From the NCBI GenBank assembly GCA_013399115.1, contig VXAA01006526.1, positions 258,962-322,961 on the forward strand: DNA of 64,000 bases, in the 5' to 3' direction. The notes below the pieces were generated by a model. The model saw nothing but the letters and a program-made list of their open reading frames with translations. It did not search any database and was not told the origin of the DNA. Position numbers and translations under genes: made by a program. The DNA comes from Anseranas semipalmata. Taxonomy: Eukaryota > Chordata > Aves > Anseriformes > Anseranatidae. How positions within the stretch are numbered: the first letter of the stretch is position 1; every line of letters begins with the position of its first letter. Below, in pieces: positions 49,559 to 61,880 of the stretch.

Positions 49559-51295
49559 GGAAATTATTTTTCTGGGGAGGACGTTCATGTGACATAGGAC
49601 AGTACTTCAGCTGTGGATGAAGAACTAACCTGGGATAAATTACCGCAGGAAACCAAACCTGTTTCTTCAGGGACTTGACAGTGACACCAATGTCAGGCTG
49701 GTAACAGCTGGCTGAATGGGGGAGATGGAACAGGGAAAATGTTCAAATAATGTGCTTGGCATTTTTTTTCTTGTGTATGCAAATTCCAGATTTTAAAGTT
49801 TAAAATTTTAGGGCAGTTTCAACATGATTAGCAACAGAGTGGGGGATAGGAACTTGATTTTTATCTTCTTTGCCATAGAGGCTTTCTGCCTTCTTGACAA
49901 CTGGAAGGCAACGTTCAAAACCTCCAGGATAATTTCATCAAAACTTCAGATCTTATAGATAAATAAGGACATTCTTTGTGTTCTGTTGAAGGGATCTTTC
50001 AAGACTTCCTTAGCCAGAATGAAAGTCTTCATAACACAGGTCTTTCAAAGCTAAGTTATAGAAAAGAAAAGGATTCCTCTTTTTTGAATCTTAGAAAACA
50101 TGCCAAAAATTTCCATCAAAAAGAAACTAAATTTCTTATAGAAATACGTGTATACCTTCAAAATCTGTTCAACTTTTTCAGAATGTATTACATTGCATTC
50201 AGTAGGAAATCTGAATAAAAACTAACAGAAATCCTTGTAAAGACCTTTGTAAAAATCTGATTGGTGTGTCTGTCTTTTAATTTGGCTGAATGCAAAAAAG
50301 GAAGTTTAAGAAATTTGGATTTAGGGCAAATGTGCCTAGGAAGATCCATTCAAAAGCCCATTTCAGAGGCCCCTGGGTTTTGCTGTATGGTCCCTCCCCC
50401 AGCACTCCCTTCATCTTGGTGCTCATTGTCATGTATCTCAACTCCACACACAGGGTCCAAACGAATGAACTGCAGTTTTGCCATTGTCCCTATAAGTTGA
50501 TGGATCACAGTCCTAGTCTTTTACCTGCCTAATCCTTTCTCACAGAGGGATGCCCCTAATTCTAATTAACTGAGTGCCTTTGGGTCCCTAATCTATGCAA
50601 AACCCTTTTCAAAATTTGTACTGATAAAAGTGCCAGGAAGGTATGTACATGCCAAGATCCTACATGGAAAATACAAGAATTTACTTACCCAGGCACAGAC
50701 CTTGTGAATATTTCTTGGCATGTGTGAATCTTGCACTTTTTGTAGAGAAACTGTAGGCTATTTGAAAATAAGTTGTGGGAGATCCTCCTGAAAGATTCTA
50801 GTATTGGTATTAAGATGATGAAAGCATTCTGTGGCTAAAAAGAAAATATTTAGTGTGAGGGTGGAGAAGACAAAGAGTAGGAATTCTGTTTGCTGAAGGA
50901 CAGGTTCAGAGACGGTGGAGAGATGGTCTCAGGCTGGTTGTAGCACCTGACTTTGATTATGATCTAAGCAGCCAAAAATGAGTACAAGGATAGTATCCAA
51001 AAGACAGCCTCTCCAGGACAACTATTAACTTGGCATAGTATTATGAAAGTTGAGGTACCTCTATACACACCTCCAGAACAAGGCATCCTAGCAAGACAGC
51101 ATCAGGGGTTTTCAACTAACATGGCACACAACTGCCTTCGTAAGGTGGGTTGGAGCTAGCTCTCTGTGCCTTGAGTGAAGACTCCAAAACCTTTGGACAA
51201 TCCAGCTTACATGACAACCTCACCTACTATTCCTCTCTGAATTAGACACTTCAGAAGTCCTGCTTTAAGAAACAAACAAGCTACCAGAATTTAGC

Positions 51296-51312
51296 TTTTT
51301 TTTTTTTTTTTT
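51296..51312 (+). repeat. Poly-T tract
   Basis: Seventeen T bases. Confidence 0.9.
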
Positions 51313-52497
51313 AAATATGTTTTATAATTCCTAGAGATAGATCTTGACAAGTTTACTCCTGCGATCTTACCCTACAAGAAGTTCCACATAATGTGCTGTT
51401 CCTAGCACACAACAGATACAAGAATCTGGCTGGGAATGAAATGTATGAAGCATCACCTATTTCCTAATCGATTACATAATCACTGAAAATAACTTTAACA
51501 TAATACAGACCCCCTTCTCCCAGCAGTTCTTCCTCTGCATGCAGAGTATTGTGGGTTTACCAAAGCCCCCTCTGCAAGCTGAATGAGAGCCCTAACCTCT
51601 CAAGGGTCTCCCAAATCAACAAAATGTCCCCCCCTAATTCTTTCTCTGCTAGAATTTGTTTTGCATGGAATTTATTTGCCTGTTTTGCATGAGTTGTTTG
51701 GCTGTAATCTCGGCAGCATGCTGCTTTGCCAGATTTCAGAAAGATGAGTAAACTTCTGAATCTGATAGCGACTTCAGCAGAATACCAAAAAGGGGCTTCT
51801 TTGTTCTCTATAAACAGACTATTTACTTTGATCTGGTAAAATGAATTAATGAAAGGAAATGACACCTTCCAATTTTGTGTGTGTAAGAGAAAGGGAAGTG
51901 GGCTTAATTTTTGTATTTTTTTTTTCCCTTTTTCCAAGGATGGAGTAGGCTGAGGGGCGTCCTTTCGAAAGTACGGCGCTGTTAGAAACAGACAGGTCTT
52001 TTCTCTGGTAAAAAGTCTCCTCATAACACCGTAAGGTCCATGTATATGCAAGCAGTTCAGAGTTATTACAAATCTAAAATAGGAAGCTATTCACTTGATC
52101 TTTTGGTTCAATCCTATTAGGACCCCCCTGGAGCTCTAAATGGATACCAGCCTGTCACAGGCCTGTTGCTGTGACGACCCAGTCTTTACAGAACAAGAAA
52201 AAGAAATGATAGTGATTGGCAGACCTTCCTTGCCCTAGTATGTAACACAAAAGGAGACAAAATGAAGAGGAAGTCAGACTCTTATTATAGGTTTGATGCT
52301 TCTTAACCTTACAGCACCTTACACCTGGTAAGTGTCACCCTGCAAACTTAAACCCTCGGAAGAGTAATGTAACATTTCAGTCTCAGATGTTAAGAGCTAA
52401 GTCAGGCATTAATTTATCTGTCCTCTTCTTTTGGTTGATTGAAATGCAAACAGCATTCCTAGCAAAACTGCATCTGCAGAAAGAAGAAATAAACAGA

Positions 52498-52574
52498 GGG
52501 CCAAACCCTGCTCACCACACTCTTATGAGTAGTTTTATGGGTGTAAAAGCACTAAGTAAAGCAGGATTTAGCCC
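52498..52574. repeat. MITE-like repeat with 15-bp terminal inverted repeats
   Basis: The left terminus GGGCCAAACCCTGCT (52498-52512) and right terminus AGCAGGATTTAGCCC (52560-52574) are inverted repeats matching at 13 of 15 positions; both mismatches are C/T. The 47-bp interior contains TTATGAGTAGTTTTATGGGT. This looks like the old sauropsid palindromic family with 'GGGCCAAATTCTGCT' ends. The TIR is seen directly; the family is inference. Confidence 0.65.
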
Positions 52575-53565
52575 ACAGTGTAAATGAATGAGGGGCTAGC
52601 AGAGCAAGGACTACAAGGGGGAACTGTCTACAGCCCCTATTCGCCCTGCATGAGAAAGGAAAGAATTTGATAAATTCTACCATATGGTGCCATACTGTAT
52701 CTTGCTAGCTATAAATAATAGTCTTTCTGTTCCTGGTTTTCTTTAGCTTTCCTTGGTAGCTGTGACAGACTTTCAGCAGTGATTATAAGAAAGTGCAAAA
52801 TGCACTTTCCTCCACATTTTTTTTTTTTTTTTGTGATCAGCTAAACAAGAGAAAAAAGATCAGAAGAAAGGGAATAAAATAGAAAACTTCCCATTAGATT
52901 ATCGACATGAAAATCCAGATAAAGTCATTGTGATGTTAGATTATTGTACATTCAATTGTTGATATCAAGAGCTGTCAAATAAAATGATTGCTTAAGGATG
53001 ATAGATGTACACCTGTGTCCGCAATGCCTGAGCTATGAATGTGTACTTCAATGCACGTTTTTGCCAAACTTAATTATAAATTTTGTTACTGTCACATAGT
53101 AATCTTGAAAAAAATCACAAAAGCCAAGTAGCTTTCTAATAGCACTGCAGAGAAAGCTGATGGAAACTTTTCTATTTTCATTCCTTTCTGAGGTTGTCTT
53201 AAAAGAAACAAAGTTTTTACTCATAAACTTTCAAACTGCAATTCTGACATTTTTAGTACAATCCGGTGTTTAAGAGTGTCACTAAACAAATGTTTGCTTG
53301 AACAGTCAGATGAAATCCAATAAAATGTGATCCTTAATGATGGTATAAAAGTTTTCTGTGTTAGCATGCTCAAAAAATGACATTCTGTAAAGATAATAAG
53401 GGAAAGTTAAATTAGCAAGAACAGAAAATCTGGTTATATTCTGAAATGGCTTTTTTAATATCTAACTCACAGTTCAAAATGTTAATTTTCTTGAATAAGC
53501 AAAGCTGAACTTTTTAAGGTTTGTAGAAAAGCACTTGCACTTAAAATAAGATTCAGAACAATGGC

Positions 53566-53629
53566 ACAGATTCCTAGCTGATATAAGCCAGTGGAGTTAC
53601 ACTGATTTAAAGTAAAGAGTTTCCGATCC
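53566..53629. repeat. Possible half of a palindromic sauropsid repeat
   Basis: Contains CACAGATTCCTAGCTGATAT then AAGCCAGTGGAGTTACACTG, then TTTCCGATCC. It resembles the ancient repeat built on 'CAGATTCTGATCTCAGTTACAC...GGAGTTACACTG'. Symmetry is poor, so this is tentative. Confidence 0.35.
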
Positions 53630-55257
53630 AACCTTCTGAAAGCTTTTAGATTCAAAATTTAGCATAATATACTGTTGAGTCTTTCGGATTATATTTGGAT
53701 ATTTATATTTGCAGCTCTCCACCGTTATTCCTCCCCAATGACTCACTTCCAAAGTGATGCCCACCTCCAAAGCAAAATTCAAAATAAAAATGTGTTTGTT
53801 TTATTTTTAAGGTAGGGATAAAAAAAAATATCCATCATTTCTCAGAATTTTAAAGAGCAAGAAAGATAGCACATAGGTAATCCAATATTTTCTTTTATCA
53901 TTTTCAACTTAATTTCACACATGCCTTTAAAAAATATTGTTTAATAACATGTCGAGCTGAGATACACTTATTGCAACATACATACATATTGCCTGATGAA
54001 GTTTGCATTCAAACCTAACAATGCAAGCTCTTGTAGCTGGAACATATGCAAAATTTGCATGGAAAAATATTGGTTAGTCAGGAGAGGAAAAAGTTAAAGA
54101 CGTTAAAAAATAAATTCTAAAAAGATTGTATGTGTATATATATATATATGTATATTAGTATACTGAAGTATACTGCTTTCAGTATCCTGGCTGTCTAAAC
54201 TATCCCACAATAGGCATTGCTAATCATTGCCAATTGAGAAGCTGAAATTAATGCTTCTTTTACAAGCCCTTGTTCTTTAAAACAAAAACAACAACAAAAC
54301 AGTACTGTAATATGAGGAACAATAAGCTGAGTCTATTTTTTATTTTTGGTGTACGCTGAACTTGTGCCCATACAATTTTCTTTCTTACAGTGTAAAACAA
54401 GTTTTCATACGGCAGCTTTGTAAACATGCAGTGAGATTTTTAAAATTAATAAAAACTTCTGTTTACCTGAAACTAATGTATTTATTTTGCTAATGTTTCG
54501 TCAATTCAGCAATCAACCCATGCTTTATACAGTTTTGTCACACAAATAAATTAGTTGTTTTGTTAAATTACCACCAAAGGCCATATAATGAATTTACAAA
54601 CTATTTATTACTAATATACTGTGTTTCAGTAAGGAGAAAGCGGAAACAGTTGGTAGTTCCTGTTTTAACTAAGAGATAACCAACAGCACACTTTTATGAC
54701 ATAGCTTTCATTTGTTTCTCATTAATACACATGGAAACAGTGGTTTATGAATATCTATTCATTTTACAGATTAATTATTTTTAGTATTAGTGCATGAAAG
54801 TTTAAAAAAGAAAAAGAAATCAATTGTTCCAAATGGAAAAAACAAGCACAAAGAATTTAAAATCTGATCATATTTTTTTTGTCTGCATTCTGCACAGCAA
54901 GAATTGTTTGCTCTGTAAATATACCACTTTAGAAGTTATTTGGTAATACCTTTCTTTTATTACCATTATTGCAGTATGATAATAGCATTTAGCAGTATAA
55001 AGTTCCTCCGCATTTTCTTCCTTTCACACATTTAATATTGCCAGCCTTAAATACATACCAAAATACCAGCATTACAGAGGCATGCTGGGAGGGTTAAACC
55101 TCTAGCATTTTTCCTGGGTAGTACAAGTTGGAGAGTAGTCCCTGGAAAACTGAAATTTGTCTCCTGTCTGCAGGATGAGCAGGGGCTTTGCACCACCTCC
55201 TGGTGCACGGGGGAAACGCCAGAGACCAAGCCTCTGACTCATCCCTTTTCTCTTCCG

Positions 55258-55276
55258 TTTTTTTTTTTTTTTTTTT
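55258..55276 (+). repeat. Poly-T tract
   Basis: Nineteen T bases followed by a T-rich, C-interrupted stretch to about 55345. Confidence 0.9.
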
Positions 55277-57642
55277 GGTTTTGGTGTGCCTTTCTTTTTT
55301 CTTTTTTCCTCGTCCCCAACTTTCTTCCCTAATTTTTTAACCCCTCTTTGAAACTTAGTGCCCCAATAGTGCCGGAAGCCCTCTTCTTGCTCTGCTGTCC
55401 CCAGTCCCCTAAAACACATGGGTGGAGCAAAGGGTCTTTGCATCCATCCTCCCCACAAGAACACCTCTGCGGACAAAGCCAACAATATGCACATTGCTGA
55501 TGTGACACAGCCGCGGTCTGGAAAGCACAGGGACCCCTGAGAGATGGAAACTCCCCAAGCTTGCACTGAGAGACGTGCTCAGGACTGGCGGTGCTGGGCT
55601 GGCATCATGAGGCCATGGGCACCAAGAGCCCCCAGGTGCCAGATCTAGGCAGGAGCGTTTGTGCTGTCCCTTTTGTCACAGCCTGCTCCTTCTCCATAGC
55701 TGCTCTCAAGCTTTTATCATCCTGAGCTTACCTCATGAGCCTTAACCATGGTCTGGTCTGAAGGCTTGCAAAAACGGAGATGGGCTCGTCCTGCCTCCTG
55801 TTATGTTTGTTGAACAGCGTCTTGGATGGGTCTGTGGAGTTTCTGCCACAGAAATGATTTAAACAGAACAAAATCCCAGAGCTCTTGAACTGAATCCTTC
55901 TCTCTTGCACTGACAGAGCCACTGTGTGATGGGGACTTGGCCCCATAAGTCTAGTCACAGTCTAGAGCAAAACAAAAGCGCTAATAAAGGGGTTTCATCA
56001 TCTGTTTGGCTTTGCGCGCTCAGCTTTAAAACAAAACAAGACGCTACCACCATAATACCAGAAAAATAAATGCTTTTCTTTCTTAGGTTCATAAAACACT
56101 CATTACCCATAATTAATCATAATGACATGCTGTATTCAGGCCTCTAGCTAGGTTCTGGCTGGAAGTGTAATGAATTGGCTTCTCATAGCTTCCAGTACTT
56201 TACCCATGATATTCTTCGGGATGCAAAATTGATTATCCGAAATAGAAATCTCTTCGTTTCCTTTGTTTTGGTTGTTGTTGAAAAACCTATTAGTTTTTAA
56301 GTCTCTGCATTTTCCACTTCCCTTAAACAGTTGGCTATTTAAATCCATTGAAGTTAATGGGTTTACACTACAGTGAAGTTAACCTAACAGCTACACAGTC
56401 ATTAAAAGCTTGAGCAAAGATTGACCAAAACTTGACCCATTCCTCACTGAAGACTCTGGGCCACTACTGAGATCGTTAATAAATTATGTATGTCTTAATA
56501 CTATCAGCTCACAACAGACCCCAGGATATAATATATAATATCGATTGTAATGCAAGCTCTTCTTGTAAAAACAGCAATTGATAATATTTATAAATATGAT
56601 TCTTAGATTTTAAATGAAAAAAAAAACAGACATAGGCACTTTAATAACAAATTTTGAAGGTATATATAACCATATAAACATCTTTGATTCTAAAAGAAAG
56701 AGTGGAAGGAGAAAGCAAATGTTAGAATATATCCATCACCCCAGCAGACTGTGACATTTAAACTAGGAGTACAATTCTGCTGGTGAGATTTTGTTCATCC
56801 TTATATCACTTGCACTGAACTCTGATAACAGGAGGTTGGTGCTTAGTCCAAGGTCTATTTAGTCAGCAGTTTTCTTCTCTACTCATTTCAGCCTACAGGT
56901 CGAATTGGATCAACCCCCAAGAGAGACTATGCCTGTTAGCTTCCTCTATTCCATGTGTGATATCAGGTCAGTAACAGAAAAACACCCACTGGCTCTTGGG
57001 AGAAAATTTTACCTCCTTCAAAGTGGCTCCACACAAAGCATACATACCTGTACCAGCTTGCTCATGCCAGCAGCCACCTTCCCCTCCTCTGAGTCTGGAT
57101 AGTCAGTCTGGCCAAAGCCAGTTTTGAGCATCCTTGATATGAACCAAGTTGTTTTCCAAAGCCCAGGGAACAAAGACAACAGCTCATCGCGTACTGTACA
57201 CAAGCAGTTTGCTTTCTTACTTGACAAACCTGACCATGAAGTGTGGTGATGTTGCAGGAGTAATCACTACTGACTGCTCCTCAACAGGGCATTTATACAA
57301 CATCAGCAGGACACTTCCTGCTCAGAAAATGGGTTTGTTCAGACAAAAGTGGCAAACCTACAGAAACCTTCCCAAGTCAGAGTAGATGTCATTGTGAGTT
57401 CCTCATAGAGATGGTCCTCAGAGTTTAGTAACAATAACTTTGGATGATTGTGCCAAGCCAGAACAAAGACTGTGTAAAGGATTATGGATTTGCTGTAGAA
57501 ATCTAAAGTAGCCTTAGAAAGAAAAACTACAAAGAAAAACTCAATAAAATTCTGTGGGCCAGACTGTTTTCACTTTCTACTGAGCTTAGTACAGTGTCAG
57601 TTTATGGCTCCCTAACACATCCCCATGGGCTGCTCTAGCTTT

Positions 57643-57657
57643 CACCAGATGGCAGTG
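57643..57657 (+). promoter_or_regulatory. Possible CTCF-binding site
   Basis: CACCAGATGGCAGTG fits the core of the CTCF consensus (CCACCAG, then a purine-rich GGC, then G/A). A single match of this strength can arise by chance in 64 kb, so it is a candidate only. Confidence 0.3.
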
Positions 57658-59589
57658 GTGCCTCAGGGACTATCCATCAGAAGAGGTTAACAGCAGGCTC
57701 TCCTCCCCTCTCCTGACATGCCTACCAAATGTGGGACTTCGGGGAGAAGGCATTGCACCTTCATGATCCTGTTCAAGACTCCCCCATTTTCTGGTATCCA
57801 CAGCAGAACATTAAAGGAAATCTCTAAATTTGTAGGACTACCCAAAAAACAATGCTCTCTTTGTTGCTCAACAGTGCAAAAAAATAAGCGGTCCTGGCAG
57901 TTTCTGTAGTTGCGTCTGCAGATTTTCGTGAAATTCCGGAGATCTCTTCTGTTATTAAACTCTAGAGGAGCTTTTTATAAATACAAGGACAAAGAACAGT
58001 TACCTGGAATCAGGGTTTATGGATTTGGTTTTGCCACAATCCCTGTATTTGTGCTTAGCCATCTAACTTTTACTTTTTTTCAGTCTGCATGCTGAACATA
58101 ATAATGCTCCTTTGACTAATGTATCATGGGGCTTAATTCAGTTGTCATCTGCAGGGTGCTAAGGCTAATGGCTACATGGAAATATCTATCTGAATATTTG
58201 TACAGAGTGTGCATTCTTGGAGTACAGTCAGTATTTTTGTTCATGATTGTGGAAACAGAATGGGGTTTCCAGCAAAAGATTTCCATTCACTTCTCCTCCC
58301 AGCCTTTCCAGAGCCCCCTTGACACTCCACATTCATTCATAAACTCACATTTTTTTTTTGTTACAGTGAATAGCGCATGGTGCCTCCTGTACAGCAATCA
58401 GTGCAATTTCTCCAGTTCCATTCTCATTTTCCTCCACTAGCTAGAGTTTGGGGCAGGTGGGAGTTTTCCATCAGTAAATCCTCACCCTGCCACTAAAATC
58501 ATTAAAAAAAAAAAAAACAAAACTTCTTAGAAGAACTAGACTTGTATTAAATCTATCCTGACAGACGGAAGACACCAATTCTGAAACATATATTTTCAAG
58601 AAAACCTCTTGTTGACTACAAGTCTCTTGACAAGCGTGCATTCTGGTTCTGTGCCCTTGTGAGCAAGTATTATGACACAATAACAAAGTCCGTTTTCAGG
58701 TTTGGTTCTCTCCTCCCCGGGTTTACACTGGCTCCATTGACTTAAACAAAAGAGATGTCTCAGGGTCTTATTATGTCTCTTTAGCACTGTTTAGAATCTC
58801 TGATGCTGACTGCAGACAGCTTTCACCATGTGGCAATGGTTTCTGCAGGAAAGTTAGTAAGAAAAGCTCATGTTTAATATGCTGAATACAGCCAATACTG
58901 TATATCAAGGCTTTGCATTTCGAACATCTCTGTATGCCCCAATAATCCTAAAGCACTTTGTGCCTCATCAGCTAGTTAATTTCATGTGTAATTTCACTGA
59001 AATCAACAAGACAGACATCTATATAAGGGTTTAGTACCATTTGAGATCTGGATCTTGATATGACATTGACCTAATCTCTTCTGAAACAAAAAATATTGGG
59101 ATCCAGAAGTAAACACCTCTGAGAAAGGCTTGAAGCTATATCATCTGAAATAATGCCATACTTCCTACAGTTTCTGTCAAACACCTTTTCTAATGCTGCA
59201 GTGAACACACTTACTAGAGAAGATGGAGATGCAACACTAGGTGATAAGTGAGAAAACGACTTTGTTTGTTCTGCCCCAAGCAGTAGACAAGATGAGGACA
59301 TAATTGAATATTTAAGGAATTATATGCAGCATTCACAAACAACACTCCACAAGGCAATGGACTCTGTTAGCAGTGATAGGATTAAGGACCCGTAATAGAT
59401 CACACATTTTCCTTCTTGATGTCATCAAGCAGCTTACCCAGGGACCTGGAGCTGCTGAGGGCCAGATGATCTCCTCCAGAACTAAGCCCACATTCAAGGC
59501 TCAGCATTTACACAGCAGTCTAGTGCAAAACAGCTCAGAGCGCAACCAGCACATGGAACAGTTAGTCTGGTCAAAGAATATTAATCTAT

Positions 59590-59626
59590 ATATACATATA
59601 CTTGGGGGCAGGGGATATATGTATAT
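59590..59626. repeat. Perfect inverted repeat with G-rich loop
   Basis: Arms ATATACATATA (59590-59600) and TATATGTATAT (59616-59626) are perfectly complementary and flank a 15-base loop, CTTGGGGGCAGGGGA. It could extrude as a hairpin; function is unknown and simple-sequence origin is likely. Confidence 0.6.
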
Positions 59627-60009
59627 GAACGTACACACGCATACTGTAGGGGTACCCAGCAGCAGTGCTTGTGTAATCTTCTACAAAGGTCTCTTGTTTC
59701 TACTACAGTCCTGCCAAAGGCTGAAGGCTTTCCCTGCTCAGATAAAGCTATTGCACTGTTAAGAGAAATGTTGATTCCAGTGGTACTTCCTGCTTTTCTA
59801 AGTGGTCAAAGAACTGTCTCTGGTATGTGGGCTGAGACCTGGTACCACCTCAACCCTCCTGAGATGCGAGAAAAGCATATTCTCTTCTGCAAAGTGAAAT
59901 ATGTTCTGAGACACAGGAGAAGTCTTGTCTGTTATACAGAAGCACAAAGCAAAAGGAAAGGGCTGGCCAGTACATATTCTGTTTATAAGCTGAATTTATA
60001 TTCTTGCAA

Positions 60010-60330
60010 TGCTGAATTTTGAGCCACAGCTTCATCCCCACCTAGCCACAATCCTGCAGCTGTGCATGCTGAACTGCACGAGCAGGGAAGAGACACATTT
60101 TTAATAAGTTGTTCTGACATTTCTACACTATGGCATTTGTATTTATTACAGCAGACCATCACAGTGCACATTGCAAATCAATAAAGTGAATGTGAAGCCG
60201 TTCGTAGCACTCAAAGCCTTGTCCATTACTGTAATATCCAGTTGTTTACAGTGCAGTAATGAGGCACTCGCAGGCCTCACTCAAATATGGCTTTCATTCT
60301 CCAGCATGATCAAATGCCAACATGCTGTAC
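60010..60330. other. Candidate conserved non-coding element
   Basis: A repeat-free block of balanced composition with words such as ACACATTTTTAATAAGTTGT, GCACATTGCAAATCAATAAA and CTCAAATATGGCTTTCATTC. The texture resembles vertebrate conserved non-coding DNA. Small frames are present on both strands without a domain. Inference only. Confidence 0.25.
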
Positions 60331-61861
60331 AATGGTTCCTTTGTGGATCAGGTATATCCTGATTTTAGCCTTGGATAACACTGCAGAAGTCAACAGGGTT
60401 GTAGTTCACTCACATCATCAGGTAAAGATAAATTAAGTCAAAACCTCAGACCAAGCAGTTTCCAGAATTAGAGAACTTTTGGCTCAGGTCCCTTTATATC
60501 AGGAAGAAGAATTTAAGGAGGAGAAAGGGATCACAAGGAGAAAGGGGGTGTGGAGACAGGAAAAATATGCCATCTCAGCCATGCATTGGCAGCTTCCATA
60601 AGAGAGGTCTTGAGCACAGCTCAAAAAGCTATTTCACAGCTTCTTTGGCTGAAACAAAGTCTGAGCAAATGTCTGTATTTTATTTCCTAACATTTCAGTC
60701 TGGTTCCACATGGGACAGACTGCAGAGACAGCCTGTTCTCTTTGCCACGTCCCTTCACATGTCCTTGGTGTGGGCTATTTAGTGGTCATTTAGCAAGTAC
60801 CCCGGAGAGCTTAGCTCCATCTCTATGGAAACAGGTAAACATTCAATTGAGAAGTTAGTTATTATTATCATTCCTTATTTTCACATCAGAAACATTAACC
60901 CTTGTGGGGAAGAGCTTGCTGACTGCAAGCAGAGTGATCGCATCCCCGCTTTCCAAGGAAGGAAGCTTTTGTTCTTTTCCCACCAGCAAGACAAATGATC
61001 TGTAAGAGGTATGAGCTTAGAATAGCTACAGTTTTTGGGGCAATTTGGTGTTGCATGGGAAACTCAAAACCCAAAGAAGTAGTTTGCTGTCAGATCAGAG
61101 AGATTTCAACAAGAGGCTGTGAGCAGTGCAGGCTGACATAAAAGAAGGAGGTTTGTACTTATCTCCAATCAACCATCTTCAGTGACCACATGTAAGGTAA
61201 AACTGAAACTTGTAGCAGAGAGAAGGAGTAGATGGAAGATGGGTACTCCTAATTCTATATATCTCCCATATGGTTTGTCCCCAGATGCTCTAATTTCCTC
61301 TGGAAGTTATTAATTATTTCTTCAAAAATTTCACCTCTACATTCTGTCTTCGGATTTCATCTTTGTTCTTTTTTTTTTTTCAGTCTTTCTTCTCTCCTTT
61401 CTCTTCAATCTCTCTTTTCCTGACACAGATTTCTCCTCCTTTGCTCCCTTAGCTCATTTCTGTCACACCCAGCTCCTCCAGTGGCCCTTCCCTAATGGGA
61501 CCTCATACTACACCCAGCCCTTCGTTATCACCCTTCAGCAGCAGCCAGCGTTATTATACTGCTGTTCCTAACCCCAGCCTAAACTACCTGTTTTGCAGCA
61601 ACCCAGCTCTGGTGCAGGGCCAATTCGGAATAAACAGCCCAAGCAGGCCACACCAGTAGCTGCTCACAGATGTGGCTAATGAAGCCAGATTGATATACCC
61701 CAGTGCAGAACGGGAATGGCTCCACCTGGACCTGGGCTGTGAGAAGGGCTGGCTCAAGGCTCCCTGTGACATTTGAGAAGAGGCAGTAATGCATGACATG
61801 GCAGCAGAGCAGATCTGTAAGCCAACATCTCTGTGGGGATAGCCAAAATCTTTTTAAAGAG

Positions 61862-61880
61862 AAAAAAAAAAAAAAAAAAA
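61862..61880 (+). repeat. Poly-A tract
   Basis: Nineteen A bases followed by GGAAAAAG. No retroposed body is recognised. Confidence 0.9.

Larger units (their letters stand above)
48061..52497. other. Non-coding unique sequence, no gene seen
   Basis: No exon recognised. It holds a SINE remnant (48655-48755), a 25-base poly-A (49534-49558) and a poly-T (51296-51312). The longest frame outside the CR1 copies (51557-52051, - strand, 164 codons) lacks a domain and compositional signs of coding. Confidence 0.65.
52575..57642. other. Non-coding AT-rich sequence, no gene seen
   Basis: Very AT-rich between 52640 and 55050, with poly-T (52817-52832) and a TA microsatellite (54135-54150). Parts of 52880-54800 have the unbroken AT-rich texture of conserved non-coding DNA. 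A poly-T (55258-55276) causes a lysine-rich chance frame on the - strand. Confidence 0.6.

Noticed and set aside
51557..52051. 164-codon frame on the - strand
   Set aside because: It is the longest frame outside the CR1 copies, but the residues show no domain, signal peptide or repeats, and such a length is expected by chance in 64 kb scanned in six frames.
10121..54060. Octamer ATTTGCAT/ATGCAAAT sites at 10121, 16023, 16965, 19837 and 54053
   Set aside because: A few matches to an 8-mer on both strands are expected by chance in 64 kb of AT-rich DNA, so the set as a whole is not evidence of regulation.
55102..55566. 154-codon frame on the - strand with a long lysine tract
   Set aside because: The lysine/arginine run is simply the translated poly-T region at 55258-55345; the rest is unrelated to any protein I know.
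60380..60425. CTGCAGAAGTCAACAGGGTTGTAGTTCAC-like stretch resembling a palindromic repeat
   Set aside because: Single short similarity from memory with no inverted partner.
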